Assembly (NCBI GenBank): GCA_021737565.1
Contig: JAIPDS010000015.1
Location: 1 to 38,481, forward strand
Direction: 5' to 3'
DNA: 38,481 bases
Origin: Desulfobacteraceae bacterium
Lineage (GTDB): Bacteria; Desulfobacterota; Desulfobacteria; Desulfobacterales; Desulfosalsimonadaceae
A program made the position numbers and the translations under genes. The notes under the pieces were generated by a model. The model saw only the letters and a program-made list of their open reading frames with translations. It was not told where the DNA came from and did not search any database. The stretch's first letter is position 1. The number at the start of each line of letters is the position of its first letter. Shown one piece after another: positions 1 through 10,062 of this stretch.

Positions 1-42
1 TGCCCACCTCCAGGCAAATCCTGGATAATCTACTTGGCTCAT
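1..42 (-). CDS. 5' end of a gene cut by the left window edge, possibly RDD-family membrane protein
   Basis: On the minus strand a strong Shine-Dalgarno (AAGGAGGT) lies five bases before an ATG at 42-40. The frame stays open for all 14 visible codons, reading MSQVDYPGFAWRWA up to the window edge. The gene follows purF in the same direction and may be part of the same transcript. The Y-x-G-F-x-x-R-x-A pattern resembles the start of RDD-family membrane proteins, but 14 residues are far too few to assign a family. The start codon and ribosome binding site lie in the loop of a perfect 9-bp inverted repeat (30-38 with 58-66). Confidence 0.5.
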   Translation of the reverse strand, partial: MSQVDYPGFAWRWA

Positions 43-66
43 TTGCACCTCCTTTTTGCCAAGTAG
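30..66 (-). promoter_or_regulatory. Hairpin enclosing the ribosome binding site and start codon of the left-edge gene
   Basis: CTACTTGGC at 30-38 and GCCAAGTAG at 58-66 are perfect inverted repeats (9 bp) with a 19-base loop. On the minus-strand RNA the loop holds AAGGAGGU and the AUG at 42-40. A loop presenting A-x-GGA is the kind of site that CsrA/RsmE-type translational repressors bind, but nothing here proves such a role; it is inferred from the geometry only. Confidence 0.4.
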
Positions 67-121
67 TTTTACCCAAAATTTGCAAAAGCGGACAAATCAT
101 TTGCTATGAATTGCGGTCATA

Positions 122-1492
122 TCATTTGCTATCAACAGCCTTGCAAAAATTATTTTCCTCTTGCCTGCTTGCTGTTGACTCCACGAGACCTTCCAGGCTC
201 AGGTAATAAAGTGTGTCAAGCGCCAAAAATTGCCTTAGCTCCTCCACGGTCTTGGTTGCCGCGATAAGCTCTCCCCTGGTGGAAAAATCGATCCCGTAAT
301 GGCAGGGATAAACATGGGGAGGGCAGCTAACCCGCATATGAACCCGCCTTACGCCAAGCTCGCGAAGCGCCTTTACCCTGGTCCGCGCTGTTGTTCCCCT
401 GATAATCGAGTCTTCTATAATTATAATGTCCTTTCCGGAAAGAAGCTCCTTTACAGGGTTGAGTTTCATCCTGACCCCGAAGTCCCTCATGCTCTGGGTG
501 GGCTGGATAAAAGTACGGCCCACGTAATGATTCCGAATCATGCCCAGGTCAAACGGGATGCCTGATTCTTCCGAATATCCCAGGGCGGCGTAGTTGCCTG
601 AATCCGGAAACGGCATCACAAGATCGGCCTCGACCGGGGCTTCCCTTGCAAGCCGGCGGCCGTGCGCCTTTCTGGTTAAATACACGTTTTTGCCGTATAT
701 AGTACTGTCAGGCCTTGCAAAATAAATGTATTCGAATATGCAGAATGTCCTTTTCACGGTTTTATGGGGGTAGATGCTGCGGACGCCATCGTCGTTTATT
801 ATCACGATTTCGCCGGGCTCAAGCTCGCGCACGAACCGGGCCCCCAGCAGGTCTAAGGCGCAGCTCTCCGAGGCCAGCACGTAATGTTCGTGAAGCTTTC
901 CGAGACAAAGAGGACGAAACCCGTTGGGATCCTTTATCCCCACAACCTCCCCCCTGCTGGTCAGCACGACAAAGCAGTAGGCGCCTTTAAGGCGGGTTAC
1001 GGCATTGACAAGGGCCTGTTCAAAACCGTGTTTTAAATTCTTGACAAAAAGATGCAGGAAAACCTCGCTGTCCATTGTGGTCTGGAAAATAGAGCCCTCT
1101 TCTTCCAGTTCCTGCTTTAAAATGTGGGCGTTTACAAGGTTGCCGTTGTGAGCCACGCCGTAGGATTTGCCCCGGTGATTTACTACAAAGGGCTGTGCAT
1201 TTTCCAGCAATGAACCGCCGGTTGTTGAATAGCGCACATGCCCGATAGCACTGCACTCGCAGGCCAGCGACTCCAGGATTCGGTCGTCGAAGACATCGTG
1301 TACAAGGCCCATGCCCTTGTGGCAGTCTATCCGTCCGTCCCTGACCACCGCGATCCCGGCACTCTCCTGACCCCGGTGCTGAAGAGCATACAGGCCGAAA
1401 TAGGCAAGACGGGCGGCCTCGGGATGCCTGTGAATGCCGAAAATTCCGCAGGATTCCCGCGGAAAAAGGTCGGTTTGATATGAAATTGTCAT
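122..1492 (-). CDS. purF: Amidophosphoribosyltransferase (PurF)
   Basis: First committed step of purine synthesis: PRPP plus glutamine gives 5-phosphoribosylamine, in the cytosol. The 456-residue product has a 14-residue propeptide before Cys15 (PRESCGIFGI), the nucleophile of the class II glutaminase domain exposed by self-cleavage. The PRPP-binding loop EDSIIRGTT is at 360-368. It belongs to the Bacillus-type, Fe-S-containing class: Cys251 (CIFEYIYFARPDS), Cys397 (PCHYGIDFS) and Cys450 match three of the four known cluster ligands. The fourth, normally in a C-x-x-C pair at the tail, is missing because the protein reads FCKAVDSK and stops. It starts 9 nt after the carB stop, so it is probably the third gene of a carA-carB-purF operon. 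The identity is certain; the state of the C-terminus is odd. Confidence 0.96.
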   Translation of the reverse strand: MTISYQTDLFPRESCGIFGIHRHPEAARLAYFGLYALQHRGQESAGIAVVRDGRIDCHKGMGLVHDVFDDRILESLACECSAIGHVRYSTTGGSLLENAQPFVVNHRGKSYGVAHNGNLVNAHILKQELEEEGSIFQTTMDSEVFLHLFVKNLKHGFEQALVNAVTRLKGAYCFVVLTSRGEVVGIKDPNGFRPLCLGKLHEHYVLASESCALDLLGARFVRELEPGEIVIINDDGVRSIYPHKTVKRTFCIFEYIYFARPDSTIYGKNVYLTRKAHGRRLAREAPVEADLVMPFPDSGNYAALGYSEESGIPFDLGMIRNHYVGRTFIQPTQSMRDFGVRMKLNPVKELLSGKDIIIIEDSIIRGTTARTRVKALRELGVRRVHMRVSCPPHVYPCHYGIDFSTRGELIAATKTVEELRQFLALDTLYYLSLEGLVESTASRQEENNFCKAVDSK

Positions 1493-1501
1493 TTTATGTA
1501 T

Positions 1502-4500
1502 TTACCCTGTATGATGATACTCCTGCAGGGACGCAACAGACAAAGCCTTTTGCTTTAAGGCGGCGATTGCCCGGCCCATTGCCCGCGCGCATGCAATGGT
1601 GGTGGCATATGGGATATTGAACTTCAGGGCCGCCCTGCGGATCATGTATCCGTCACGCCTGGTTTTATCTCCGGTGCCGGTATTTATTACAAGCTGAATT
1701 TCCCGGTTCATGATGGCATCCACCACATGCGGCCTGCCTGCTGATACCTTGTTGATCATGGCCGCTTCAATGCCGTTTTGAACAAAAAAATCACATGTAC
1801 CCCTGGTGGCAAGAATTTTAAAACCCGCATCTGAAAACTGCTTTGCCACCGCCAGCACCGGTTTTTTATCACTGTCCTGAACACTTATAAACACAGCGCC
1901 GTGCCCCGGAAGATGCTGGCCTACCGCAATCTGGCTCTTTGCATATGCGCGGCCGAAATCCGCATCAATACCCATAACCTCGCCTGTAGACTTCATCTCG
2001 GGGCCCAGCAGGGTATCTGCCTCCGGAAACCTGTCAAACGGAAGCACGGCTTCTTTTACCGATATATGTGCGGGATGGACCTGGTCTGTAAATTCCAGTT
2101 CGCGCAGACTATGACCGGCCATAACCTTTGTTGCTATTCTTGCAAGCGGCACGCCCGTGGCCTTGCTCACAAACGGTACAGTGCGCGATGCCCTGGGATT
2201 AACCTCAAGCACATAAAGCCTGCCGTCTTTTATCGCGTACTGGACGTTCATAAGGCCTATCACGTTTAATTCTTCCGCCATTGCCCTGGTGGCGGCCGAT
2301 ATTTCCGCAATTTCTTCTTTCTTAAGGGAATAAGGGGGGAGCACACATGCTGAATCGCCCGAATGAACACCTGCAGCTTCTATATGCTCCATGATACCGC
2401 CTATTACCGTGTGACTGCCGTCTGAAACTGCATCCACATCTACTTCCACGGCATCCTCCAGAAACTTGTCAATAAGCACCGGGTATTCAGGCGAGGCAAC
2501 GATTGCCAGGCGGGTGTAGTTTTCCATCTCAGCGTCATTGTATACTATCTTCATGGCCCTGCCGCCCAGCACGTAGGAAGGCCTGACTATCACGGGATAT
2601 CCAATGCGGCGTGCTTCCTCTATGGCCTCTTTAACCGAGCGGGCGGTGGCATTCGGCGGCTGGGCAAGGCCCAGCCTGTTTAGCATGGCCTGGAAGTGCT
2701 TGCGATCTTCCGCCCTTTCAATACTTTCAGGGCTGGTGCCTATTATGGGAACCCCTGAATGCATCAGCTTAAGAGACAGGTTAAGAGGCGTCTGCCCGCC
2801 GAACTGAACAATAACACCGTCGGGTTTTTCCTTTTCAACGATGTGGAGCACGTCTTCATGGGTAAGGGGCTCGAAATAAAGCTTATCAGAGGTGTCATAA
2901 TCGGTGGACACTGTCTCGGGATTCGAGTTAACCATGATGCTTTCAATCCCGAGCTCCCTTAACGCAAATGAGCCATGCACGCAGCAGTAGTCAAACTCTA
3001 TGCCCTGGCCGATTCGGTTTGGCCCGCCGCCCAGGATCATGATTTTTTTTCTCTCCGAGACCCTGGCCTCGTCTTCTTTTTCATAAGTAGAATAATAATA
3101 GGGGGTGGCTGCCTCGAATTCAGCCGCGCATGTATCAACAAGCTTGTATACCGGGCGCAGCCCTTCTGATTTGCGTATTTCCCGGATTTTTGATCCCCCG
3201 AGTCCGGTTAAAAAACCTATCTGATAATCGGAGAATCCGTATTCCTTGGCTTTCTTCATAAAATCAAAGGAAAGCTCGCCTCCGGAGTCCGCAAGCTGTT
3301 TTTCCATTTTTGCAAGGGCCAGAAACTGGCACAAAAACCAGGGATCTATTCCCGTAAGAGAATATATTGCATCAACGCCCATGCCGCTTAAAAGTGCCCG
3401 GCGCAGGTAAAAAATACGTTTGCTGGTGGGCCTTGCAAGCATCTGCTCTATTTCGGAAACAGACAGGGGAGGATATTCAGGATCTGATTCGTCCTTTCCG
3501 TCCGCGCCAAACCCGTATCTACCGATCTCCAGGGATCTAAGGCCCTTTTGCACAGCCTCTTTAAAAGTCCGTCCTATGGCCATGGTCTCGCCCACGGAGC
3601 GCATGGAGGTGGTAAGCTCGTCTTTTGCCTCCGGGAATTTCTCAAAAGTCCAGCGCGGAATCTTGACCACGCAGTAATCCAGGGCCGGCTCAAAAGAGGC
3701 TACTGTTTCTCCTGTTATGTCATTGGGTATTTCATCAAGGGTGTAGCCCACGGCAAGCTTTGCCGCGATCTTTGCGATCGGAAAACCGGTGGCCTTCGAT
3801 GCCAGGGCCGAGCTTCGCGAAACCCGGGGGTTCATCTCAACCACTATGAGTTCTCCGTCTTTTGGATTGACCGCAAACTGTACGTTTGACCCGCCGGTAT
3901 CAACACCGATTTCCCGCAGAATGGCAATTGAGGCATCGCGCATGACCTGGTATTCAACATCGGTAAGGGTCTGGGCCGGGGCAACGGTGATACTGTCTCC
4001 GGTATGCACGCCCATGGGATCAACGTTTTCAATTGAACACACAATAACAACATTGTCGTTTTTGTCGCGCATCACCTCCAGTTCGTATTCTTTCCAGCCA
4101 AGCACCGATTCTTCAAGCATCACCTGACTGATCATGCTTGCATCAAGGCCATGGGAAGCTATTTCCTCCAGGTCCTCCGGATTGTAGGCCACCCCTCCGC
4201 CGGTGCCGCCCAGCGTGAATGCGGGTCTTATTATTATGGGATATCCTATGTCTCCTGCTATCTTTCGGGCTGTCTCCATGTCATTGGCAATCCCGCTTTT
4301 GGGAATCCTGAGATTGATCTTTTCCATGGCCCGGCAGAACCGCTCCCGGTCTTCAGCCTTGTGTATGGCATCCAGGCGGGCGCCGATCATCTCCACGCCG
4401 TATTTTTCCAAAACCCCGGATTCTGCCAGGGCCACCGCTGTGTTCAGCCCTGTCTGGCCACCGAGGGTGGGAAGTATGGCGTCAGGCCGCTCCTTTTCAA

Positions 4501-4732
4501 TGATCATTTCCACGGTAGCCGGCGTGATCGGCTCAACATAGGTATGATCGGCAATCTCCGGGTCTGTCATTATGGTGGCGGGGTTTGAGTTTACAAGAAC
4601 AACACTGTAGCCCTCCTCCTTTAAGGCCTTGCAGGCCTGGGTGCCGGAATAGTCAAACTCGCAGGCCTGACTTATTATGATCGGACCCGCGCCTATTATC
4701 AGGATCTTTTCAATATCTGTACGTTTGGGCAT
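1502..4732 (-). CDS. carB: Carbamoyl-phosphate synthase large subunit (CarB)
   Basis: Makes carbamoyl phosphate from bicarbonate, ammonia delivered by CarA, and two ATP, feeding pyrimidine and arginine synthesis. The 1076 residues are the usual full length. Two homologous ATP-grasp halves are visible: the carboxyphosphate half near residues 1-400 (starting [20 protein letters not shown]) and the carbamoyl-phosphate half near 555-935 ([20 protein letters not shown]). Between them is an oligomerisation region, and a methylglyoxal-synthase-like allosteric domain fills the last ~140 residues. The start is supported by AGGTGG upstream. It lies 26 nt after carA and 9 nt before purF on the same strand. 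No frameshift or loss of key residues is apparent. Confidence 0.98.
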   Translation of the reverse strand: MPKRTDIEKILIIGAGPIIISQACEFDYSGTQACKALKEEGYSVVLVNSNPATIMTDPEIADHTYVEPITPATVEMIIEKERPDAILPTLGGQTGLNTAVALAESGVLEKYGVEMIGARLDAIHKAEDRERFCRAMEKINLRIPKSGIANDMETARKIAGDIGYPIIIRPAFTLGGTGGGVAYNPEDLEEIASHGLDASMISQVMLEESVLGWKEYELEVMRDKNDNVVIVCSIENVDPMGVHTGDSITVAPAQTLTDVEYQVMRDASIAILREIGVDTGGSNVQFAVNPKDGELIVVEMNPRVSRSSALASKATGFPIAKIAAKLAVGYTLDEIPNDITGETVASFEPALDYCVVKIPRWTFEKFPEAKDELTTSMRSVGETMAIGRTFKEAVQKGLRSLEIGRYGFGADGKDESDPEYPPLSVSEIEQMLARPTSKRIFYLRRALLSGMGVDAIYSLTGIDPWFLCQFLALAKMEKQLADSGGELSFDFMKKAKEYGFSDYQIGFLTGLGGSKIREIRKSEGLRPVYKLVDTCAAEFEAATPYYYSTYEKEDEARVSERKKIMILGGGPNRIGQGIEFDYCCVHGSFALRELGIESIMVNSNPETVSTDYDTSDKLYFEPLTHEDVLHIVEKEKPDGVIVQFGGQTPLNLSLKLMHSGVPIIGTSPESIERAEDRKHFQAMLNRLGLAQPPNATARSVKEAIEEARRIGYPVIVRPSYVLGGRAMKIVYNDAEMENYTRLAIVASPEYPVLIDKFLEDAVEVDVDAVSDGSHTVIGGIMEHIEAAGVHSGDSACVLPPYSLKKEEIAEISAATRAMAEELNVIGLMNVQYAIKDGRLYVLEVNPRASRTVPFVSKATGVPLARIATKVMAGHSLRELEFTDQVHPAHISVKEAVLPFDRFPEADTLLGPEMKSTGEVMGIDADFGRAYAKSQIAVGQHLPGHGAVFISVQDSDKKPVLAVAKQFSDAGFKILATRGTCDFFVQNGIEAAMINKVSAGRPHVVDAIMNREIQLVINTGTGDKTRRDGYMIRRAALKFNIPYATTIACARAMGRAIAALKQKALSVASLQEYHHTG

Positions 4733-4758
4733 AAATATTAATCCACCTGGGCACAGCT

Positions 4759-5895
4759 TTATTTATTGTCTCTTACCATACGTGCAAACTCGCCAAACAG
4801 ATACCCTGCATCATGCGGCCCCGGGGCGGCCTCCGGATGGTACTGAACAGAGAACACCGGATACTGCTTATGGCGGAAACCCTCCAGGGTATCGTCATTC
4901 AGATTGATATGGGTTATTTCCACCGCGTTCTGGTCCAGTGTGTCCGGGTCCACTGCAAAGCCGTGATTCTGGGATGTAATTTCCACCTTGCCGGTTGCAA
5001 GGTTTTTCACCGGCTGGTTTACCCCGTGATGACCGAACTTGAGCTTAAAAGTTTTTCCTCCCAGTGCCCGGCCCAGAAGCTGTATGCCCAGACATATCCC
5101 GAAAATCGGCTTGTATCCTATAAGGTCCCTTACAGTATCGACTGCATATAAAAGGGGCGCGGGGTCTCCCGGCCCGTTTGACAAAAAGATCCCGTCCGGG
5201 CAAAGACGTTTCACGGTTTGCGCGGCCGTGTCCGCAGGCAGCACAAGCACCTGGCATCCCGCATTTTCAAGACATCTTAGGATATTGTATTTAACCCCGC
5301 AGTCTAAGGCCGCTACCCGCAGCCTGTCCGTATCCCTGTCCCAGAGGCTTTCATCCATGCGTTGTGCAGGAAACGGATGCGACCTGTTATTTTTCCAGTA
5401 ATAGGGTTTTTCCGCGGTCACGAACCTGACAAGGTCCTGGCCGGTCATGGGTGGTATCTGCGCAGCCCTTGCACTGAGTGATAAGGGATCAAGATCCTGC
5501 GTGGAGACAAAAGCCCGCATTGCGCCGGCCTGCCTTATATGCCGGGTTAAGGCACGGGTATCAAGCTCGTCAATCCCCATAACACCCTGGGATTCAAGAT
5601 AGCCTGCAAGGCTGCCGGTAGCGCGGAAGTTGCTGTAGTTTTCCTGGTATTCGCGGATAATCAACGCCGAGACCTGAACACGGTCCGATTCTATATCCTC
5701 GAAATTGACACCGTAATTGCCGATCAGAGGATAAGTCATTGTCACAAGCTGGCCCCTGTAGGAAGGATCTGTCAGGATTTCCTGGTAACCGGTCATGCCG
5801 GTGTTAAAAACCAGTTCACCGGAGATCTCACCAGGACCTGTAAAGCTTCGGCATTCAAATGCCCGCCCGTCTTCTAATGCAAGCAGAGCTTTCAT
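4759..5895 (-). CDS. carA: Carbamoyl-phosphate synthase small subunit (CarA)
   Basis: Glutaminase subunit that releases ammonia from glutamine and channels it to CarB. The 378-residue protein has the CarA N-terminal domain (roughly residues 1-190, with [17 protein letters not shown]) and a class I glutaminase domain with Cys268 in FGICLGIQ and the His353/Glu355 pair in VQYHPEA. I place the start at the ATG at 5895 ([10 protein letters not shown]). An in-frame TTG nine bases upstream exists but lies inside a heptad repeat. No Shine-Dalgarno is visible: the bases before the ATG are five tandem 7-mers, which is unusual for a housekeeping gene. It heads the carA-carB-purF run. Confidence 0.96.
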   Translation of the reverse strand: MKALLALEDGRAFECRSFTGPGEISGELVFNTGMTGYQEILTDPSYRGQLVTMTYPLIGNYGVNFEDIESDRVQVSALIIREYQENYSNFRATGSLAGYLESQGVMGIDELDTRALTRHIRQAGAMRAFVSTQDLDPLSLSARAAQIPPMTGQDLVRFVTAEKPYYWKNNRSHPFPAQRMDESLWDRDTDRLRVAALDCGVKYNILRCLENAGCQVLVLPADTAAQTVKRLCPDGIFLSNGPGDPAPLLYAVDTVRDLIGYKPIFGICLGIQLLGRALGGKTFKLKFGHHGVNQPVKNLATGKVEITSQNHGFAVDPDTLDQNAVEITHINLNDDTLEGFRHKQYPVFSVQYHPEAAPGPHDAGYLFGEFARMVRDNK

Positions 5896-5896
5896 A

Positions 5897-5931
5897 AGGT
5901 TCAAGGTTCAAAGTTCAAAGTTCAAGGTTCA
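5897..5931. repeat. Five perfect-register heptad repeats abutting the carA start codon
   Basis: Five consecutive 7-mers of the form ARGTTCA (AGGTTCA, AGGTTCA, AAGTTCA, AAGTTCA, AGGTTCA) run without a gap from 5897 to 5931. Read along carA mRNA they are (TGAACYT)5, ending one base before the ATG at 5895. They replace the region where a Shine-Dalgarno would normally be. Seven-base repeats can gain or lose units by slippage; each unit would shift spacing to the promoter and, if the upstream TTG were used, the reading frame. Confidence 0.9.
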
Positions 5932-6085
5932 GGGGGAATGCAACTGCATTAAAAACGTTTAACGGAAAAATTTAACACCGGGTCTGCAAAACTGCAACTG
6001 TTTTCCGCCCGGCTCGCACACCCCCGCCTAGCTGCTTAGTATGGTTTGGATCAGACAGGCCTGTGGGGCGTTTTGTGTACCCGAA

Positions 6086-8419
6086 TTATTCCAGCGGCTC
6101 ATTTACCCGCATGGCCCATACCCCGCACGGACAGGCCGCTGCGCAAAACCCGCATCCTATGCACAGATCCGGATCAGAGACGTATTCATAATCTTCTTTC
6201 GAGCCCTGTTTTCTCGATATTGCGCCCTGAGGGCATATGGTCTCGCAAACCCCGCAGTCCCTGCAGGTTCCGCAGGAAGCGCAATTTGCACCGCACTGAT
6301 CCAGGCCTGAAAACGACGTGATCCTGGGATCAAAGTATTCCAGCGTAATCCTTGAAGAATCGATCACCTGGCCGGTTTCCTCCAAAGGCTGTCCGCCCTG
6401 CAATTGCCGGTTTATGGCCTCTGCCGCTTTTCTTCCCGCGCCGATTGCGTCCGTTAAAAGGCCGGGTTTAACAATATCTCCTATGGCAAAAACCCGGGGA
6501 TCACTTGTCTGAAAATAACTGTTCACCTTTACAAATCCCTTTTCCAGATCAACCGAACCAGGCAGAAAATCCGTGTCAGGGATGTCTCCGATTGATACCA
6601 CAACCGTGTCAGCCTCAATTACTTCGCCTGATTCAAGCACAACACCCTGCTCTGTGATCTCGCGGACAAAGCACGGCCAGCGAAATACAGCGCCGATAGC
6701 TTCGGCCATCCGCCTTTCTTCTCCGAATGAAGCCGGCTTCTGAACATCTATGAGCGTGATGTCTTTTGCGCCGAGCCGGGCTGCTTCGACTGCAACATCG
6801 CAGCCCACGTTGCCGGCGCCTATGACGGCCACCTTTTGACCGGCATCAATCCGGTTCTCCCTGGCAGCTGCCAGAAAATCGTTTGCATAAATAGTGGCTC
6901 CTTTGCCTGCGACATTCAGGGTGCGCGGCTTTGCCGTGCCTGCTGCCATCACCACGAAATCGTAATCTGCCTTTAACTGCTCTATATCATCTTTTCCCAG
7001 GCGCTGCTGAAGATGTACATGCGGCAGCACGGATCTTACGCGTTCGAGTTCCGCCTCTAAAACATCTGCCGGGATTCTGGCCTCCGGGATAAGACTGCTC
7101 ATTTTGCCGCCGAGTTTTTCCGACATGTCAAAGATCACGGCTTCATGGCCCGCCATCCGAAGCTGCCAGGCAACAGATATCCCGGCCGGGCCTCCACCTA
7201 TCACCGCGATTTTTCCCCCTTCAGCAGGCGGCAGATCAGGGGGCTGCGCCCGGATACTTTCCTTGCCCAACCGGGTGATATCCACAGGTGGCATGTTTGC
7301 GGAATTCCTGGTACATGACTCCATACACAGGTTGGGACACAGGTATCCGCAGACCGAAGCCGGAAAAGGTGTATATGAAAGCGCCATATCCACGGCCTCG
7401 TCCATCCGCCCTTCGCGCACCAGCCTCCACCTTTCGTGCACCGGAATCCCGGTTGGGCACGAAGCCTGGCAGGGCGGTGTATAAAACCGGTTTTCCCATA
7501 CAGGCACAAAACTGCGAAAGATGCCTGTGGCAACCACCGGCACAGGGCTCATGTCCATATCGGTCAGATCGCCGACCAGCCCGCCTTCCCCCAGCTCCTT
7601 GTTCCATACCGAACGCCGAAATTCTGAAATTGAACGTATTTTACTTACAACCTTGTCGCCCGGCCCCCGTGCTGAAATCATCTGCCAGTGCTCGCGCTCG
7701 ACAAGCTTTTCATATAGCCCGGTACGGCCGATTGCCTCAAGAAAACGGGCAAGATTCTCCTTTAACCACTGCCAGTCCGCATCCGTAATCGGCATAAGGC
7801 GAGCATCGCTTTTACTGTAGCCCCCGTGCGGGCCCCGGAAAAAAACCCTGCCGCTCACCATGCCCACAAGCGGACGATATCCAAGGACATTTCCAGGAGT
7901 GCGTGCCTCGACCCCGCAGATCACGGCAATACCTCCGGCCATGAACTCTCCGAAGTAATCCCCCGCAGAGCCAAGAACCCAGAGCTCGGGAGGATCAAAC
8001 CTTGGGTTCTGCTTGGTCATGGTCATGCCCCGGGCGCCTATATCGCCTGCAACATAAATCCTGCCCTGGGCCATTGCGTTTGCCACTCCGTTTGAGGCAT
8101 TTCCGCGTACTATAATCTCCGCCCCTGCATTTAACCATCCCACGTCATCGGAGGCTGGCCCGAAATTTTCTATGCGCGTGCCAGAAAAGCCCATTGAGCC
8201 CAGACGCTGGCCCGAATGGCCGACAACTTTGATGTGAAGCGGCTTATTTCCGGCCCGCCAGAGTCTTCCGCCTATACCGTGCTGGCCAAAGGCCTCCACC
8301 TTGATCCTGCGATGACCATTTGACACGGCCTCCTGGAGGCGCTCCTCGAGCACCCTGGATTCGAGCCGGATGTCTTGTTCGCGCCCGGATATCAAATGAT
8401 ATTGCTGCTGGTCATCCAT
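6086..8419 (-). CDS. Glutamate synthase subunit: GXGXG domain fused to FAD/NAD(P)H oxidoreductase and ferredoxin
   Basis: Electron-input and structural subunit of a split, archaeal-type glutamate synthase (cytosolic; 2-oxoglutarate + glutamine to two glutamates). In order along the 777 residues: a GltB C-terminal-type GXGXG beta-helix (about 35-200); a GltD-type N-terminal Fe-S helical domain with cysteines 317, 321, 357, 361, 365 and 369; an FAD-binding Rossmann motif GGGPAG at 408-413; an NAD(P)-binding motif GAGNVG at 534-539; and a C-terminal pair of [4Fe-4S] motifs (cysteines from 709 to 764, including CGVCETICP and CIGCGFCAAACP). The extra ferredoxin domain suggests that electrons may come from or pass through ferredoxin as well as NAD(P)H. 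It is last of three co-directional genes, 8 nt after the FMN subunit. The domain order is clear; the natural electron donor is unknown. Confidence 0.93.
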   Translation of the reverse strand: MDDQQQYHLISGREQDIRLESRVLEERLQEAVSNGHRRIKVEAFGQHGIGGRLWRAGNKPLHIKVVGHSGQRLGSMGFSGTRIENFGPASDDVGWLNAGAEIIVRGNASNGVANAMAQGRIYVAGDIGARGMTMTKQNPRFDPPELWVLGSAGDYFGEFMAGGIAVICGVEARTPGNVLGYRPLVGMVSGRVFFRGPHGGYSKSDARLMPITDADWQWLKENLARFLEAIGRTGLYEKLVEREHWQMISARGPGDKVVSKIRSISEFRRSVWNKELGEGGLVGDLTDMDMSPVPVVATGIFRSFVPVWENRFYTPPCQASCPTGIPVHERWRLVREGRMDEAVDMALSYTPFPASVCGYLCPNLCMESCTRNSANMPPVDITRLGKESIRAQPPDLPPAEGGKIAVIGGGPAGISVAWQLRMAGHEAVIFDMSEKLGGKMSSLIPEARIPADVLEAELERVRSVLPHVHLQQRLGKDDIEQLKADYDFVVMAAGTAKPRTLNVAGKGATIYANDFLAAARENRIDAGQKVAVIGAGNVGCDVAVEAARLGAKDITLIDVQKPASFGEERRMAEAIGAVFRWPCFVREITEQGVVLESGEVIEADTVVVSIGDIPDTDFLPGSVDLEKGFVKVNSYFQTSDPRVFAIGDIVKPGLLTDAIGAGRKAAEAINRQLQGGQPLEETGQVIDSSRITLEYFDPRITSFSGLDQCGANCASCGTCRDCGVCETICPQGAISRKQGSKEDYEYVSDPDLCIGCGFCAAACPCGVWAMRVNEPLE

Positions 8420-8427
8420 TTTCCCCC

Positions 8428-10062
8428 CTATACAACGTAGCTGATCCGCAGCCTGTCTGCGGCGGCCTTGTCGCTTATGCCCAGGGCGTCTGACATGCCT
8501 ATGGGAAGAGATGTTGATCTTCCCAGCGGGGCAACGATCTTGCGCAGCTCTGTATCAAAGGATACATACATGTCAACTATCCGCTGGGCGACGTCCTCCG
8601 GATCAAGCCTGCGATACAACCTGGGGTCCTGGGAAGTGATGCCTTTGGGACAAAGCCCTATGTTGCAGATGTTGCACCTTCCGGTCTCCGAGCCCAGGCA
8701 GCCTGCTGCGGCCTGCATCACGTATTTGCCTACCTGGACCCCGCTGGCCCCGAGCATGATCAGGGCTGCCGCATTTGCAGCCAGGTTCCCGCTCTTTCCG
8801 ATACCTCCGCCCGCAAACAACGGAATTTCATTCTGCTGGCCCAGTTGGACCAGGTTTAAATAACAGTCCCGCAGGCAGCTCGCAATCGGATGTCCCATGT
8901 GATCAAGGGACACGTTGTAGGCAGCACCTGTTCCGCCGTCTTCCCCGTCTATTGCAAGCCCTGCCGCGTAAGGGTTTCGGGTCAGGTTGTTTAACACGGC
9001 AAGAGCCGTGGATGTGCCGGAAATCTTCGGATAAACAGGAACCCTGAATCTCCAGGCCATGGACATGGACTGGATCATCTTTGCCACCGCCTCTTCGATG
9101 GAATACTTTGTCTGATGAGTGGGCGGGCTGGGAAGGTTTACCCCCATGGGAACGCCTCTTATGGCCGCTATCAGCCTGTTTACCTTGTGCCACATCAAAA
9201 GCCCGCCGTCGCCGGGTTTTGCCCCCTGTCCGTACTTGATTTCTATTGCGCACGGGTCAACCTTCATCTCGGGAATCGCGTGGATTATCTCGTCCCAGCC
9301 GAAATAGCCGGAAGCTATCTGCAGTATTACATAGCGCAGAAACCTGGAGCGAAGCAGCCTTGGTGGACACCCGCCTTCTCCTGTGCTTATGCGCACCGGC
9401 ATGCCCATCTCCTCGTTTAAATATGCAATCCCCATCTGCAGCCCCTCCCACATGGTCGGGGAGAGGGCACCGAATGACATGCCGCCTATTATCAGGGGGT
9501 AAATTTCCCGCACCGGCGGTATCCAGCCGTGTTCCCTCAACCGCTTCATGTTTTCCTCCGGCGGCAGGATCCTGCCGAGAAGCGTGCGCAGCTCGAATTC
9601 GTGGCGGCCTGCATCAAGGGCGGGGTCTGTTAGCATCGAAATCCTTGTGAACTTGATCTGATCAAGCAACCCGCCAGGCGAATTCCTTCGACCGCCCCTG
9701 CGTTGCGCCTGGCCGCCCCGGTTTAGATGAAACCTGAGCTTGTCAGGCTCATCGCTTCTATACGGCATTATGGCGTCATTGGGACAGACCATTGCGCACA
9801 TGCCGCACCCAACGCAGCGGTAAGCCGGATCAGTTCGCTGGCGCACGCCGTAATATATCTTAAATCCACTTACCGGCCGAAGGGAAGCATTTATAGCAGC
9901 CTCCACGGTTCTTTTCCTGAACACAGCGGGTTCGATTGCGTTTACCGGGCACACAGCGGTACAACTACCACACAATGTGCACTTTTCCATGCTCCAGGCT
10001 ATCTGCCAGGGCAGATCCTTTATGCTTAATGTAGACGCGGTAATCTCTGCATTTGTCTGCAT
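8428..10062 (-). CDS. Glutamate synthase FMN-binding catalytic subunit with N-terminal ferredoxin
   Basis: Carries the synthase reaction, joining ammonia to 2-oxoglutarate and reducing the product on FMN. The 544 residues open with two [4Fe-4S] motifs (CTLCGSCTAVCP at 28-39; CVGCGMCAMVCP at 83-94) and continue as a GltB-type TIM barrel (about 150-500) with the family signature around GEGGCPP and KYGQGAKPGDGG. Cys463, Cys466 and Cys471 (CNICNIGLCPKG) fit the [3Fe-4S] site of GltB. It lacks the glutaminase domain, which is the next gene upstream, and the GXGXG domain, which is the next gene downstream. Its start overlaps the end of the glutaminase gene by 37 nt, so the two are probably translationally coupled. 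Confidence 0.94.
   Translation of the reverse strand: MQTNAEITASTLSIKDLPWQIAWSMEKCTLCGSCTAVCPVNAIEPAVFRKRTVEAAINASLRPVSGFKIYYGVRQRTDPAYRCVGCGMCAMVCPNDAIMPYRSDEPDKLRFHLNRGGQAQRRGGRRNSPGGLLDQIKFTRISMLTDPALDAGRHEFELRTLLGRILPPEENMKRLREHGWIPPVREIYPLIIGGMSFGALSPTMWEGLQMGIAYLNEEMGMPVRISTGEGGCPPRLLRSRFLRYVILQIASGYFGWDEIIHAIPEMKVDPCAIEIKYGQGAKPGDGGLLMWHKVNRLIAAIRGVPMGVNLPSPPTHQTKYSIEEAVAKMIQSMSMAWRFRVPVYPKISGTSTALAVLNNLTRNPYAAGLAIDGEDGGTGAAYNVSLDHMGHPIASCLRDCYLNLVQLGQQNEIPLFAGGGIGKSGNLAANAAALIMLGASGVQVGKYVMQAAAGCLGSETGRCNICNIGLCPKGITSQDPRLYRRLDPEDVAQRIVDMYVSFDTELRKIVAPLGRSTSLPIGMSDALGISDKAAADRLRISYVV

Noticed and set aside
5896-5904. TTG at 5904 as the carA start
   Set aside because: It lies within the heptad repeat; the following ATG at 5895 gives the normal CarA N-terminus.
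5897-5931. CRISPR-like array at the heptads
   Set aside because: The units are 7 bp with no spacers, so this is a tandem repeat, not a CRISPR array.
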